64,000 bases of DNA from Erysipelotrichaceae bacterium 66202529 (lineage in GTDB: Bacteria > Bacillota_I > Bacilli_A > Erysipelotrichales > Erysipelotrichaceae): NCBI GenBank assembly GCA_017161075.1, contig CP046174.1, positions 1,116,001-1,180,000 of the forward strand, given 5' to 3'. Both the position numbers and the translations under genes were made by a program. This document shows, in pieces, positions 26,178 through 33,789 of the stretch (position 1 is the first letter of the stretch; the number at the start of each line of letters is the position of its first letter). The notes beneath the pieces are model-generated. The model was given only the letters and a program-made list of their open reading frames with translations. It was not told the origin of the DNA and did not search any database.

Positions 26178-26264
26178 ATGTGCAACGAAAACAAAAACAC
26201 CGCCCGAAAGGAGGAAAGCCATGCAGAAGTTACAGACAGTCAACGCCGAAACGCTCCTTTATGA
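26178..26264 (+). CDS. Possible 28-residue leader peptide overlapping repA
   Basis: ATG 26178 follows TAAGGAGGTC and gives MCNENKNTARKEESHAEV to a TGA at 26264, inside the first codons of repA in another frame. It could couple repA translation. Only the ribosome site supports it. Confidence 0.35.
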   Translation: MCNENKNTARKEESHAEVTDSQRRNAPL

Positions 26265-27252
26265 ACCGCTTGAGAAGCCGTCCTTTGTGGTGGACAGCCT
26301 TATCCCCACAGGCTTGTCGCTGTTCTGCGGCTCACAGAAGATAGGAAAGAGCTGGCTCATGCTGAAGCTATGTTTATGCGTGTCGCAGGGACTTCCCTTG
26401 TGGGATATGCCGACAATGGAGGGCGACGTGCTTTACCTCTGCCTTGAGGACACGTTCTGCCGTATACAGGACAGGCTGTTCCGATTGACGAACGAAGCGA
26501 GCAGGCGGCTTCACTTTGCCGTGGCAAGCTGCAAGCTGTCAGACGGTCTTATCGTGCAGCTTGAAGATTATCTGAAAGATTACCCAAACAGCAGGCTTAT
26601 TGTCATTGACACTTTGCAGAAAGTCCGTACAGCTTCAAAAGACAATGCCTACGCAAGCGACTATGGGGACATCTCACTAATCAAAGACTTTGCCGACAGG
26701 CATTCATTGGCGGTCATTGTCGTACACCACATCCGAAAGCAGAATGACAGCGATGTGTTCAACAAGGTGTCTGGGACGACAGGCTTAACGGGGAGTGCGG
26801 ACGCTACCTTTGTTCTGGAAAAGGAGAAACGGGCATCCGACACCGCCAAGCTGTATGTGACGGGCAGGGACACGCCCTATCAGGAATACACGCTGCGTTT
26901 CCGTGATTGCAGTTGGGAACTTGTGGAGAGAAAAACGCAGGAGCAGCTTGCGAAAGAAACGATACCAGACGTCCTTTTTCGGTTGGTGGATTTTATGAGG
27001 GATAAGGAAGAATGGGCAGGCACGGCAACGGAGCTGTTAGCCGCTATGAGGGAAACGGAAACCATACCCACGGTGATTACGAAATGGCTCAATGAATACC
27101 GCACCACATTTTTAAATGAGAACCATATCGTTTATCAGTACAGCCGCAAAAAACACGGCAGGCAGATTTCGCTTGCAAAGCGGGCGGGTGACAGCGGTGA
27201 CGGTGGTGACAGCGATATTGGGATACCCCCTGTTACTGTCATTGACGCTTAA
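26221..27252 (+). CDS. RepA-type AAA ATPase (hexameric helicase family)
   Basis: The 343-residue protein has the RSF1010 RepA/AAA_25 pattern: GLSLFCGSQKIGKSWLMLKL (Walker A), GDVLYLCLEDTFCRIQDRL, LIVIDTLQKVR (Walker B), VIVVHHIRKQ and a TTGLTGSADATFVL segment. A helical domain follows. The C-terminus (AGDSGDGGDSDIGIPP) is encoded by the first copy of the GGTGAC repeat unit. It probably unwinds the element's DNA for replication of the transferred or circular form. The gene starts after CGAAAGGAGG. Confidence 0.88.
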   Translation: MQKLQTVNAETLLYEPLEKPSFVVDSLIPTGLSLFCGSQKIGKSWLMLKLCLCVSQGLPLWDMPTMEGDVLYLCLEDTFCRIQDRLFRLTNEASRRLHFAVASCKLSDGLIVQLEDYLKDYPNSRLIVIDTLQKVRTASKDNAYASDYGDISLIKDFADRHSLAVIVVHHIRKQNDSDVFNKVSGTTGLTGSADATFVLEKEKRASDTAKLYVTGRDTPYQEYTLRFRDCSWELVERKTQEQLAKETIPDVLFRLVDFMRDKEEWAGTATELLAAMRETETIPTVITKWLNEYRTTFLNENHIVYQYSRKKHGRQISLAKRAGDSGDGGDSDIGIPPVTVIDA

Positions 27253-27727
27253 AGCCGTGTAAAGCTGGCGACTCTGCCCTGCGGGTGACAGCGGTGACGG
27301 CGGTGACAGTGATTTTAGGATACCCTGCCGCTGTCATCCCTGCGGGAGAACACCCCGTAAACGCAAAGTGCAGGCGTAGGATTTACCCGCCCTTTTCGGC
27401 GTGTAAAACCACCCCTGCGGTCAGAAAAATCCTTCCGATTTTTCCGACTGCGTTTACAGGGTGTAACACACTACACTTTGCCCTGCAAAGTCGTGTGCCA
27501 GACGTTCCCTCTGGACTCCCTTATGGCAGGTCTTACGCCCTGCTTATCCTACGCTCCACGCTTCGGATAAAAGAATGGCAGCATGACGGTGACGGCTCTT
27601 GCGAGGGGGTATTCCAAAAACACCGTCATCATCGACATGACCGTCATGCAGGGAATAAGGGTGACAGTTGAGGCAGTCGGTAGGGGGTATCCCAAAACTG
27701 CTGTCACCGCCGTCACCGCTGTCACCC
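27186..27727 (+). repeat. GGTGAC repeat units: candidate replication or transfer origin
   Basis: A unit of about 45 bp occurs at 27186-27231 and 27283-27326 (direct) and 27682-27727 (inverted), with a weaker inverted copy at 27603-27648. Each unit has three 9-bp steps (GTGACAGCG, GTGACGGYG, GTGACAGYG), then a T-rich spacer and GGATACCCYC. The direct and inverted copies flank about 350 bp of GC-rich non-coding DNA between repA and the MobV relaxase gene. Iterons next to a Rep ATPase and before mob fit an origin of replication or oriT; which one is not shown by sequence. Confidence 0.7.
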
Positions 27728-27768
27728 AAAGGGCAGTTTACCCGCCGAAGAAAGGAAGATGATGAATT

Positions 27769-28734
27769 ATGCCCTATGCAATCCTGCGTTTCCAGAAACG
27801 CAAAGCGGGCGGCGTTGCGGCTTGCGAACGCCACAACGAGCGTAAAAAAGAAGCCTATAAAAGCAATCCAGATATAGATATGGAACGCTCGAAAGATAAC
27901 TACCATCTTGTGAATCCGCCGAGGTACACCTACAAGAAAGAGATTAACCGCATGGTAGCCGAAGCAGGGTGCAGGACGAGGAAAGATAGCGTGATGATGG
28001 TGGAAACGCTTATCACGGCTTCGCCAGAATTTATGAACAGCCTGCCGCCCAAAGAACAGAAAGCGTATTTTACGATGGCTCTGGATTTCATTTCAGAGCG
28101 TGTCGGGGAGAAAAATATCCTCTCCGCAGTCGTCCACATGGACGAGAGAACGCCGCATATGCACCTCTGTTTTGTGCCGATTACACCAGACAATAAGCTG
28201 TCTGCCAAAACAATTTTAGGCAATCAAAAGAGCCTGTCCGAATGGCAGACCGCCTACCATGAGCGGATGTCCTCACGGTGGAATCAGCTTGAAAGAGGTC
28301 AGTCCTCAATGGAAACGAAGCGGAAACATGTCCCCACATGGCTCTATAAGTTGGGCGGCAGGCTTGATAAACAGTATGAGGAAATTGTGTCTGCACTGTC
28401 CGACATCAACGCCTTTAATGCAGGGAAGAAGCGTGACAAGGCTCTGGAACTGATTGCGGCATGGCTCCCAGACGTGGAGAAATTCTCAAAGGAAATCAGT
28501 AAGCAGAGTGCCTATATCAATAGCCTAAAGGAGCAAATCGGGCAGGAATCAGACTATGCGGGGCGTATGCGTGATGAAAAGTATGAGCAGGAACTAAAGG
28601 TGCAGAAAGCGAACCAGAAGATATTTGAGTTGCAGAGAACCAACGAGCAGATGGGGCGGCTGCTCTCAAAGATACCGCCCGAAGTGTTGGAAGAATTGCA
28701 GAAAAACCATAAAAGCAGAGCGAAAGAAAGGTAG
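27769..28734 (+). CDS. mobV: MobV-family relaxase (Mob/Pre type)
   Basis: The 321-residue protein starts MPYAILRFQKRKAGGVAACERHNERKKE. The metal-binding motif is HMDERTPHMHLCFVP, and the MobV region HLVNPPRYTYKKEINRM is also present. The C-terminal part is a coiled coil (EQELKVQKANQKIFELQRTNEQM). Such relaxases nick oriT upstream of their own gene and let the element be mobilized by a conjugative helper, here potentially the surrounding ICE. AAAGGAAGATGATGAATT precedes the start. Confidence 0.92.
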   Translation: MPYAILRFQKRKAGGVAACERHNERKKEAYKSNPDIDMERSKDNYHLVNPPRYTYKKEINRMVAEAGCRTRKDSVMMVETLITASPEFMNSLPPKEQKAYFTMALDFISERVGEKNILSAVVHMDERTPHMHLCFVPITPDNKLSAKTILGNQKSLSEWQTAYHERMSSRWNQLERGQSSMETKRKHVPTWLYKLGGRLDKQYEEIVSALSDINAFNAGKKRDKALELIAAWLPDVEKFSKEISKQSAYINSLKEQIGQESDYAGRMRDEKYEQELKVQKANQKIFELQRTNEQMGRLLSKIPPEVLEELQKNHKSRAKER

Positions 28735-28742
28735 ATATGTGA

Positions 28743-29597
28743 ATGAAGAAACAGGATTTTAAGGTGTTAAAGACCAAAGACTTGTACCCGTTTCCCGACA
28801 ATCCGTTTCATGTGGCAGAGGATGAAACGCTGTCAGAATTAGCGGAAAGCATCAAGGAATTTGGCATTGTCACGCCGATAATCACACGCCCGAAAGAGGA
28901 CGGGAACGGCTATGAAGTGATTGCAGGGCAGCGGCGTGTCCGTGCGTCTGAACTTGCAGGGATAAATACCGTGCCTGCGTTTGTCCTGCCCTTAGACCGT
29001 GACCGAGCCATCATCACCCTTGTAGACAGTAATTTACAGCGTGAGAATATCCTGCCATCAGAGCGGGCGTTTGCCTACAAGATGAAATCCGAAGCCATGA
29101 AGCGGCAGGGTTTCCGCACAGACTTAACCTCGTCACAAGTTGTGACGAAGTTGCGGACGGACGACAAGGTGGCACAGGGCTTCGGCGTAGGCAGGATGAC
29201 CGTACAAAGATTTATCCGTTTGACGGAACTGATACCGCCGATTTTGCGGATGGTGGACGAGGGGAAAATCGCCCTCACGCCTGCGGTGGAACTGTCCTTT
29301 TTGAAGAAAGACGAGCAGGAAAACCTCTTTGCCACGATGGAGAGCGAAGAAGCAACGCCCTCACTCTCACAGGCACAGCGGATGAAAAGCCTAAGCCAGA
29401 GCGGGCGGCTTGACATGGATACGATATTTGCAATTATGACGGAGGAAAAGGGAAACCAGAAAGAAACCTTGAAAATCAACACAAGCAAGCTGAAAAAGTA
29501 TTTTCCGAAGAACACAACGCCGAAGCAGATGGAGGAAACCATCATTAAACTTTTGGAGCGTGAATTGCAGAGGAAACGGGGCAGGGACAGCCGCTAA
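28743..29597 (+). CDS. parB: ParB/Spo0J family protein
   Basis: The 284-residue protein has the ParB N-terminal CTPase/nuclease-like domain: LYPFPDNPFHVAEDETLSELAESIKEFGIVTPI, then the GQRRVRASELAG motif and LVDSNLQREN. A helix-turn-helix region follows (VAQGFGVGRMTVQRFIRLTELIPPI). It follows the relaxase after 8 bp. In mobilizable transposons it probably helps maintain or regulate the circular form. No parA is present in the transposon. Confidence 0.9.
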   Translation: MKKQDFKVLKTKDLYPFPDNPFHVAEDETLSELAESIKEFGIVTPIITRPKEDGNGYEVIAGQRRVRASELAGINTVPAFVLPLDRDRAIITLVDSNLQRENILPSERAFAYKMKSEAMKRQGFRTDLTSSQVVTKLRTDDKVAQGFGVGRMTVQRFIRLTELIPPILRMVDEGKIALTPAVELSFLKKDEQENLFATMESEEATPSLSQAQRMKSLSQSGRLDMDTIFAIMTEEKGNQKETLKINTSKLKKYFPKNTTPKQMEETIIKLLERELQRKRGRDSR

Positions 29598-29642
29598 TCT
29601 TCTCTTTTCGGGAGGTAAATGCAGAAAATTGAGGTATGAAGA

Positions 29643-29873
29643 ATGAAAGAAATCCAGTATGAGATTGTAAAGGAAATCGCCGTATTGTCTAAGGGCGACA
29701 GCGGCTACACAAAAGAAATCAATCTTATCTCATGGAACGGAAGAGAGCCGAAATATGACATCCGCAGCTTTTCCCCGAACCGTGAGAAGTGCGGAAAGGG
29801 TATCACGTTGAACGCTGATGAAGCAGCAGCACTCCTTGAAGCATTACAGAAAGAAGTAAACAGCGGGGATTGA
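29643..29873 (+). CDS. YdbC/PC4-like single-strand DNA-binding protein
   Basis: The 76-residue protein (EIVKEIAVLSKGDSGYTKEINLISWNGREPKYDIRSFSPNREKCGKGITLNADEAAALLEAL) matches the PC4/p15 fold of YdbC: four strands and a helix binding single-stranded DNA. It probably helps relaxase-generated single strands or replication. Confidence 0.85.
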   Translation: MKEIQYEIVKEIAVLSKGDSGYTKEINLISWNGREPKYDIRSFSPNREKCGKGITLNADEAAALLEALQKEVNSGD

Positions 29874-29943
29874 TGGTATCTGATTGACAGGGCGGGGCGT
29901 TTCCAGACGTTCTCCTGCCCTGTCTGGAAAGGAAGATTTAAGT

Positions 29944-30135
29944 ATGGGCGAGGATAAGAAAGCAGATAAAAAGAGAAAGCGTATCGTGCCGAAAGCACCA
30001 GTTCAGATGATAATCAGCCGTGAATATGTCGGCACGCAGACAGTCACAGAAGCGTTTATCCCGATTATTTCCGAGGATATTCGGAAGAAGATTGCCGAGG
30101 GCGACACCTTCGACAATGAGGGGCTGTCCGCTTAG
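29944..30135 (+). CDS. Small conserved transposon protein
   Basis: The 63-residue protein begins MGEDKKADKKRKRIVPKAP and ends with TVTEAFIPIISEDIRKKIAEGDTFDNE. Proteins with this C-terminal segment precede large serine recombinases in many Bacillota mobile elements, but I know no function. GGAAAGGAAGATTTAAGT precedes ATG 29944. Confidence 0.7.
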   Translation: MGEDKKADKKRKRIVPKAPVQMIISREYVGTQTVTEAFIPIISEDIRKKIAEGDTFDNEGLSA

Positions 30136-30189
30136 AATGTACGCAATGGAACATGAAAACAGATAGGACAGATATGGAGGTTTTACAGT

Positions 30190-32121
30190 ATGGCAGGAAT
30201 AAGAATGGAGAACAAGATTTATGAAGTCGGCATGTACTGCCGCTTGTCAAAAGACGATGGCACGGATAACGAGAGTGCGAGCATTGCGACACAGAAATCC
30301 ATCCTCACGGATTATGTGAAAAAGCAGGGATGGCACTTAGCAAAAACGTATGTGGACGACGGTTACTCTGGTACAAATTTCCAAAGACCAAGTTTCCAGA
30401 ACATGATTAAGGACATTGAAAGCGGTCTGATAAACTGCGTTATCACGAAAGATTTATCTCGTCTGGGGAGGAACTATCTTGATTGCGGACTGTATCTGGA
30501 AGTGTTTTTCCCAGAGCATAATGTGAGGTATATAGCGGTCAATGACGGCGTGGACACGCTCAATAAATCCGCTATGGACATCACGCCTTTCCGCAACATC
30601 CTAAACGAAATGTATTCCGCCGATGTGTCGGTCAAGATAAAATCGGCGTACCGAGCGAGGTTTCAGCAGGGGAAATTCATGGGGACGACAGCACCATACG
30701 GTTACGTCAAAGACCCCGCCGACCACAACCATCTGCTGATAGATGACAAAGTTGCCCATGTGGTAAGGGAAATATTTGACCTTGCGTTAGCGGGCAACGG
30801 AATCGCCAAAATCCGCAAGCACATCAACAAACAGCATATCTTACGCCCCGCCGCTTATGCGGCGGAGCAGGGGGCAACAGGCTATGAGAGGTATTTTGAG
30901 GAGAATGAGGAGAACCGTTATATTTGGAGCGAGAACAGCGTAAGGGGCATTTTAAGAAGCCCGATATATGCGGGAAACCTTGCAGGCTACAAGCGGATTG
31001 CCGCCAACATGAAAAGCAAGAAACGCCCCTCTAAGCTGCCCGAAGAATGGGAAGTGATACCAGACACCCATGAGGGGATAGTCACGCAGGAGGAATTTGA
31101 TACCGTACAGCAGCTTATTACAAGCCGCAGATTACCAGAAAACAAGGGCGGCTTTGAGAACATCTTTGCAGGCGTTATTAAGTGTGCGGACTGCGGCTAT
31201 GCGATGCGGGCTATGAGTGCCAACAGGAGGAAACGCCCCGACATCATCGACTGCGTACAATATTCCTGCAATAATTATGGCAGATACGGTAATATCATGT
31301 GTACCGCACACAGCATTGAAGCGAGGGACTTGTTCAACGCTGTCCTCACCGACATCAACCGATTTGCGGATATGGCAGTCAATGATGAAAAGGCAGTGAG
31401 GGCGATTGAAAAGCGGCTCACGGAAACAGACCAGAGCAAGGCAAAGGCACTGGAAAAGGAGCAAAGAAAACTGAACAAACGCCTTGCAGAACTGGACAGG
31501 CTGTTTTCCTCACTCTATGAAGATAAGGTGATGGAGCGTATTACCGAGCGGAATTTTGAGATGATGTCGGGAAAATACCAGAAAGAACAGCTTGAAATTG
31601 AAGCAAGGCTGAAAGAGGTAACGGAAACGCTCAGCGACAGCTATGAGAAGACGCAGGGTGTCCGTGATTTCCTCTCCCTAATCCGCAACTATCAAGGCAT
31701 TAAGGAACTGGACGCAACCATCATAAACGCACTTATAGACAAGATACTTGTTTCGGAACGTGAGAAACTTACAGACGGAATGGTGCGGCAGGAAATCAAG
31801 ATTTATTATAAATTCATCGGCTTTGTCGGTGAATTACATATCACACCGACAAAGCGGTGGACTGCGTTAAAGCCTAAGAATTGTACGGTGTGCGGTGTTG
31901 AATATGTTCCCCGCTCTGGCATATCGAAGTATTGTCCTGCTTGTGCCAAGAAGATACAGAGGGAGAAATCAAACGAGAGCAAACGCAGGAGCAGGGAGCG
32001 AAACAGACAGGCATGTATTGAACTGTCCGCAAAAAATGACCGACTGACCTTGAGCAGCGACAGGGGCGTATCGAAAGGCAGGGTAATCTGTTCTCAGAGG
32101 TTGAGGTTTACCGCTATGTGA
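30190..32121 (+). CDS. tnpX: TnpX-type large serine recombinase
   Basis: The 643-residue protein has the serine resolvase domain (GMYCRLSKDDG with the catalytic Ser, DLSRLGRNYLD). A recombinase domain (PYGYVKD, IWSENSVRGILRSPIYAGNLAGYK), a zinc ribbon (CADCGYAMRA), a coiled coil and a second Cys cluster (CTVCG, CPAC) follow. It excises and integrates the transposon at GA dinucleotides. Its last 25 or so codons run across the right end into helicase DNA, so the C-terminus depends on the insertion site. ATGGAGG precedes ATG 30190. Confidence 0.93.
   Translation: MAGIRMENKIYEVGMYCRLSKDDGTDNESASIATQKSILTDYVKKQGWHLAKTYVDDGYSGTNFQRPSFQNMIKDIESGLINCVITKDLSRLGRNYLDCGLYLEVFFPEHNVRYIAVNDGVDTLNKSAMDITPFRNILNEMYSADVSVKIKSAYRARFQQGKFMGTTAPYGYVKDPADHNHLLIDDKVAHVVREIFDLALAGNGIAKIRKHINKQHILRPAAYAAEQGATGYERYFEENEENRYIWSENSVRGILRSPIYAGNLAGYKRIAANMKSKKRPSKLPEEWEVIPDTHEGIVTQEEFDTVQQLITSRRLPENKGGFENIFAGVIKCADCGYAMRAMSANRRKRPDIIDCVQYSCNNYGRYGNIMCTAHSIEARDLFNAVLTDINRFADMAVNDEKAVRAIEKRLTETDQSKAKALEKEQRKLNKRLAELDRLFSSLYEDKVMERITERNFEMMSGKYQKEQLEIEARLKEVTETLSDSYEKTQGVRDFLSLIRNYQGIKELDATIINALIDKILVSEREKLTDGMVRQEIKIYYKFIGFVGELHITPTKRWTALKPKNCTVCGVEYVPRSGISKYCPACAKKIQREKSNESKRRSRERNRQACIELSAKNDRLTLSSDRGVSKGRVICSQRLRFTAM
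32024..32047 (-). repeat. Right transposon end and terminal inverted repeat
   Basis: TGTCCGCAA (32024-32032) is the reverse complement of the left-end TTGCGGACA, again 13 bases from the GA. It lies within the last codons of the recombinase gene. Confidence 0.85.
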
Positions 32122-32986
32122 CGGAGCAGACCTTTGATGCGTACCTCTATCAGTTGGTGGAGAGTAAGCAAAAATTCATCAGCCAGATAATGACGAGCAA
32201 AAGCCCTGTCCGTTCTGCCAAAGATGTGGACGAGGTTGCCCTGTCCTTTGCGGAGGTCAAAATGCTTGCCACAGTCGATGAGCGTTTTAAGGAAAAAATG
32301 GATTTGGACATTCAGGTTTCCAAGCTCAAAGTTTTGAAGCAGAGTTATCTTTCCGAGCATTACGACCTTGAGGACAGGATACTCAAATACTATCCGCAGA
32401 CCATTAAGGAGTATGAACAGCGTATCATCTGCTATGAAGCTGATGCCATTCTTTCCGAACAGAACAAGCCGCAGGGCGAGGAAAAGTTCTGTCCGATGAA
32501 CTTGCGAGGGATAAAGTACACCGAAAAGGCAGCCGCAGGGGATATGATCCTTGCCGTTTACAAGGAATATCCCCTGTCTGCTCCTACCGTAATCGGCAGC
32601 TACCGTGGCTTCAAAATGGAAGTTTTCTATGATGCGGTCAACGCCCATTATTGTCTAAATCTTTGTGGAAAAGCAAAGTACAAGGTGGATTTAGGCACAG
32701 ACCCTCTGGGAAATCTGACCCGAATTGAGAATGAGCTTTCCAAGCTCCCTGCCAGACTGGAAGCTGCTAAGACAAAAAAGAGGAAACCATCGCAAAGCTT
32801 GAAACCGCAAAGGTAGAGATACAAAAGCCTTTTGCCTTTGAGGAGGAGCTGAAAGAGAAGTCGGAACGGTTAAACGTCCTCAATATTGAATTGAATTTAG
32901 ACCAGAAAGACCCAGCCGTACTCGATGCCGAGCCAGAGCAAAACGAGGAACAGCCCGAAAGAAAATGTACAAATCGGGAGCGATAA
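32048..32986 (+). pseudogene. SNF2-type helicase of the ICE, right part
   Basis: Immediately right of the transposon the helicase resumes with LEQRQGRIERQGN (motif VI), then SEVEVYRYVTEQTFDAYLYQLVESKQKFISQIMTSK. It continues to a frameshift near 32775 (AAKTKK to EETIAKLETAKVEIQK) and stops at 32986. It is the C-terminal third of the gene whose left part ends at 21044. Confidence 0.87.
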
Positions 32987-33063
32987 AATCGTTTGCAGAT
33001 TTGTATTGCCCCATTTGGGGAAGTATAATAGAGGGCAGATAGAACAAGTCGGAGGTGTAAGCG

Positions 33064-33393
33064 ATGTCTGGAGATTTCAGATTTGAAACCTTTGTAGATA
33101 CCCACAGCAATATATTTAACGAATATCTAAACTCTGCCATTGCCAATCTTTCTAAGGAAAATGAGGAATACAAAGCCGTTCAGGAGGAGATTGAGAGCCT
33201 GTATCAGCAGTATCCGAAAGTATTAGGTATGTTTGATATGGAACGGGCGGCGGAGCTGACACAGGAAGAATGTGCCGCCGTTATCAAAGTAATAGAGCTA
33301 AAGAATAGGCTTGTTGATATGGAGATGCAGTCGGTGTACTTTCGTGGCTGCTATAACAGCGTAGGGTATCTCAAAAAAGCAGGAATTTTATAA
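33064..33393 (+). CDS. ICE accessory protein of unknown function
   Basis: The 109-residue acidic helical protein (FVDTHSNIFNEYLNSAIANLSKENEEYK, then KNRLVDMEMQSVYFRGCYNSVGYLKKAGIL) starts after GTCGGAGGTG. It follows the helicase gene as in related ICEs. No catalytic motif is seen; a regulatory or structural role is possible. Confidence 0.7.
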   Translation: MSGDFRFETFVDTHSNIFNEYLNSAIANLSKENEEYKAVQEEIESLYQQYPKVLGMFDMERAAELTQEECAAVIKVIELKNRLVDMEMQSVYFRGCYNSVGYLKKAGIL

Positions 33394-33522
33394 CCGAGAA
33401 AAGGCGGCATTGGCGTGGAGCTGATGCCGTTTTGACATATAGTAAATGTAATAAGTAAATATATTGATTGAGAAACTGTTTTGATAGTAGAATAAAAAGT
33501 ATTATTATATGAACATATAATA

Positions 33523-33551
33523 TTGATTCAAGAATGCGTTGTTGGTATAAT
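33523..33551 (+). promoter_or_regulatory. Sigma-A promoter of the nuclease-methylase cargo operon
   Basis: TTGATT (33523-33528) and TATAAT (33546-33551) are separated by 17 bp, 28 bases before the XRE start codon. The base composition turns markedly AT-rich here, marking the left edge of the cargo. Confidence 0.8.
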
Positions 33552-33579
33552 ATTAATAAAATTAGGGGAGGTATGTGCA

Positions 33580-33789
33580 ATGGCTATTACATATAACAAG
33601 TTGTGGAAAATATTAATAGATAAAGAAATGTCAAAGGTTCAATTAAGGGAAGCCACGGGTATGGGACCAGGGACATTGGCTAAACTAGGAAAAAATGAGC
33701 GTGTAAGCTTAGAGGTGTTGGAGAGAATATGTGAAGAACTAAATTGCAATTTTGGCGATATTATTGACTACAAGAAGGAGAATATATAA
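33580..33789 (+). CDS. XRE-family regulator of the cargo operon
   Basis: The 69-residue protein is a single helix-turn-helix (YNKLWKILIDKEMSKVQLREATGMGPGTLAKLGKNERVSLEVLERICEELNCNFGDIIDY). It is of the YozG/Cro-CI type. GGGGAGGTATGTGCA precedes ATG. The next gene starts on the base after its stop, so it is the first gene of the operon and probably autoregulatory, like the control proteins of R-M systems. Confidence 0.88.
   Translation: MAITYNKLWKILIDKEMSKVQLREATGMGPGTLAKLGKNERVSLEVLERICEELNCNFGDIIDYKKENI

Larger units (their letters stand above)
21045..32047 (+). mobile_element. 11-kb tet(O) mobilizable transposon of the TnpX (large serine recombinase) type
   Basis: Both ends can be placed. 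The left flank reads CCCTCT-GA-TGTAGG (GA 21045-21046) and the right flank GACT-GA-CCTTGAGCAG (GA 32046-32047). Joining them at GA restores the helicase codons for RPSDLEQRQGRIERQGN. TTGCGGACA lies exactly 13 nt inside the left GA (21060-21068), and its reverse complement lies exactly 13 nt inside the right GA (32024-32032), forming terminal inverted repeats. GA targets are typical of Tn4451/TnpX and TndX recombinases. The element carries TnpV, tet(O), sigma-like genes, RepA, MobV, ParB, PC4-like and TnpX-type genes, all pointing rightwards. Confidence 0.92.

Noticed and set aside
27186..27727. CRISPR-like array
   Set aside because: The units are unevenly spaced, occur in both orientations and are internally repetitive; there are no regular spacers and no cas genes.
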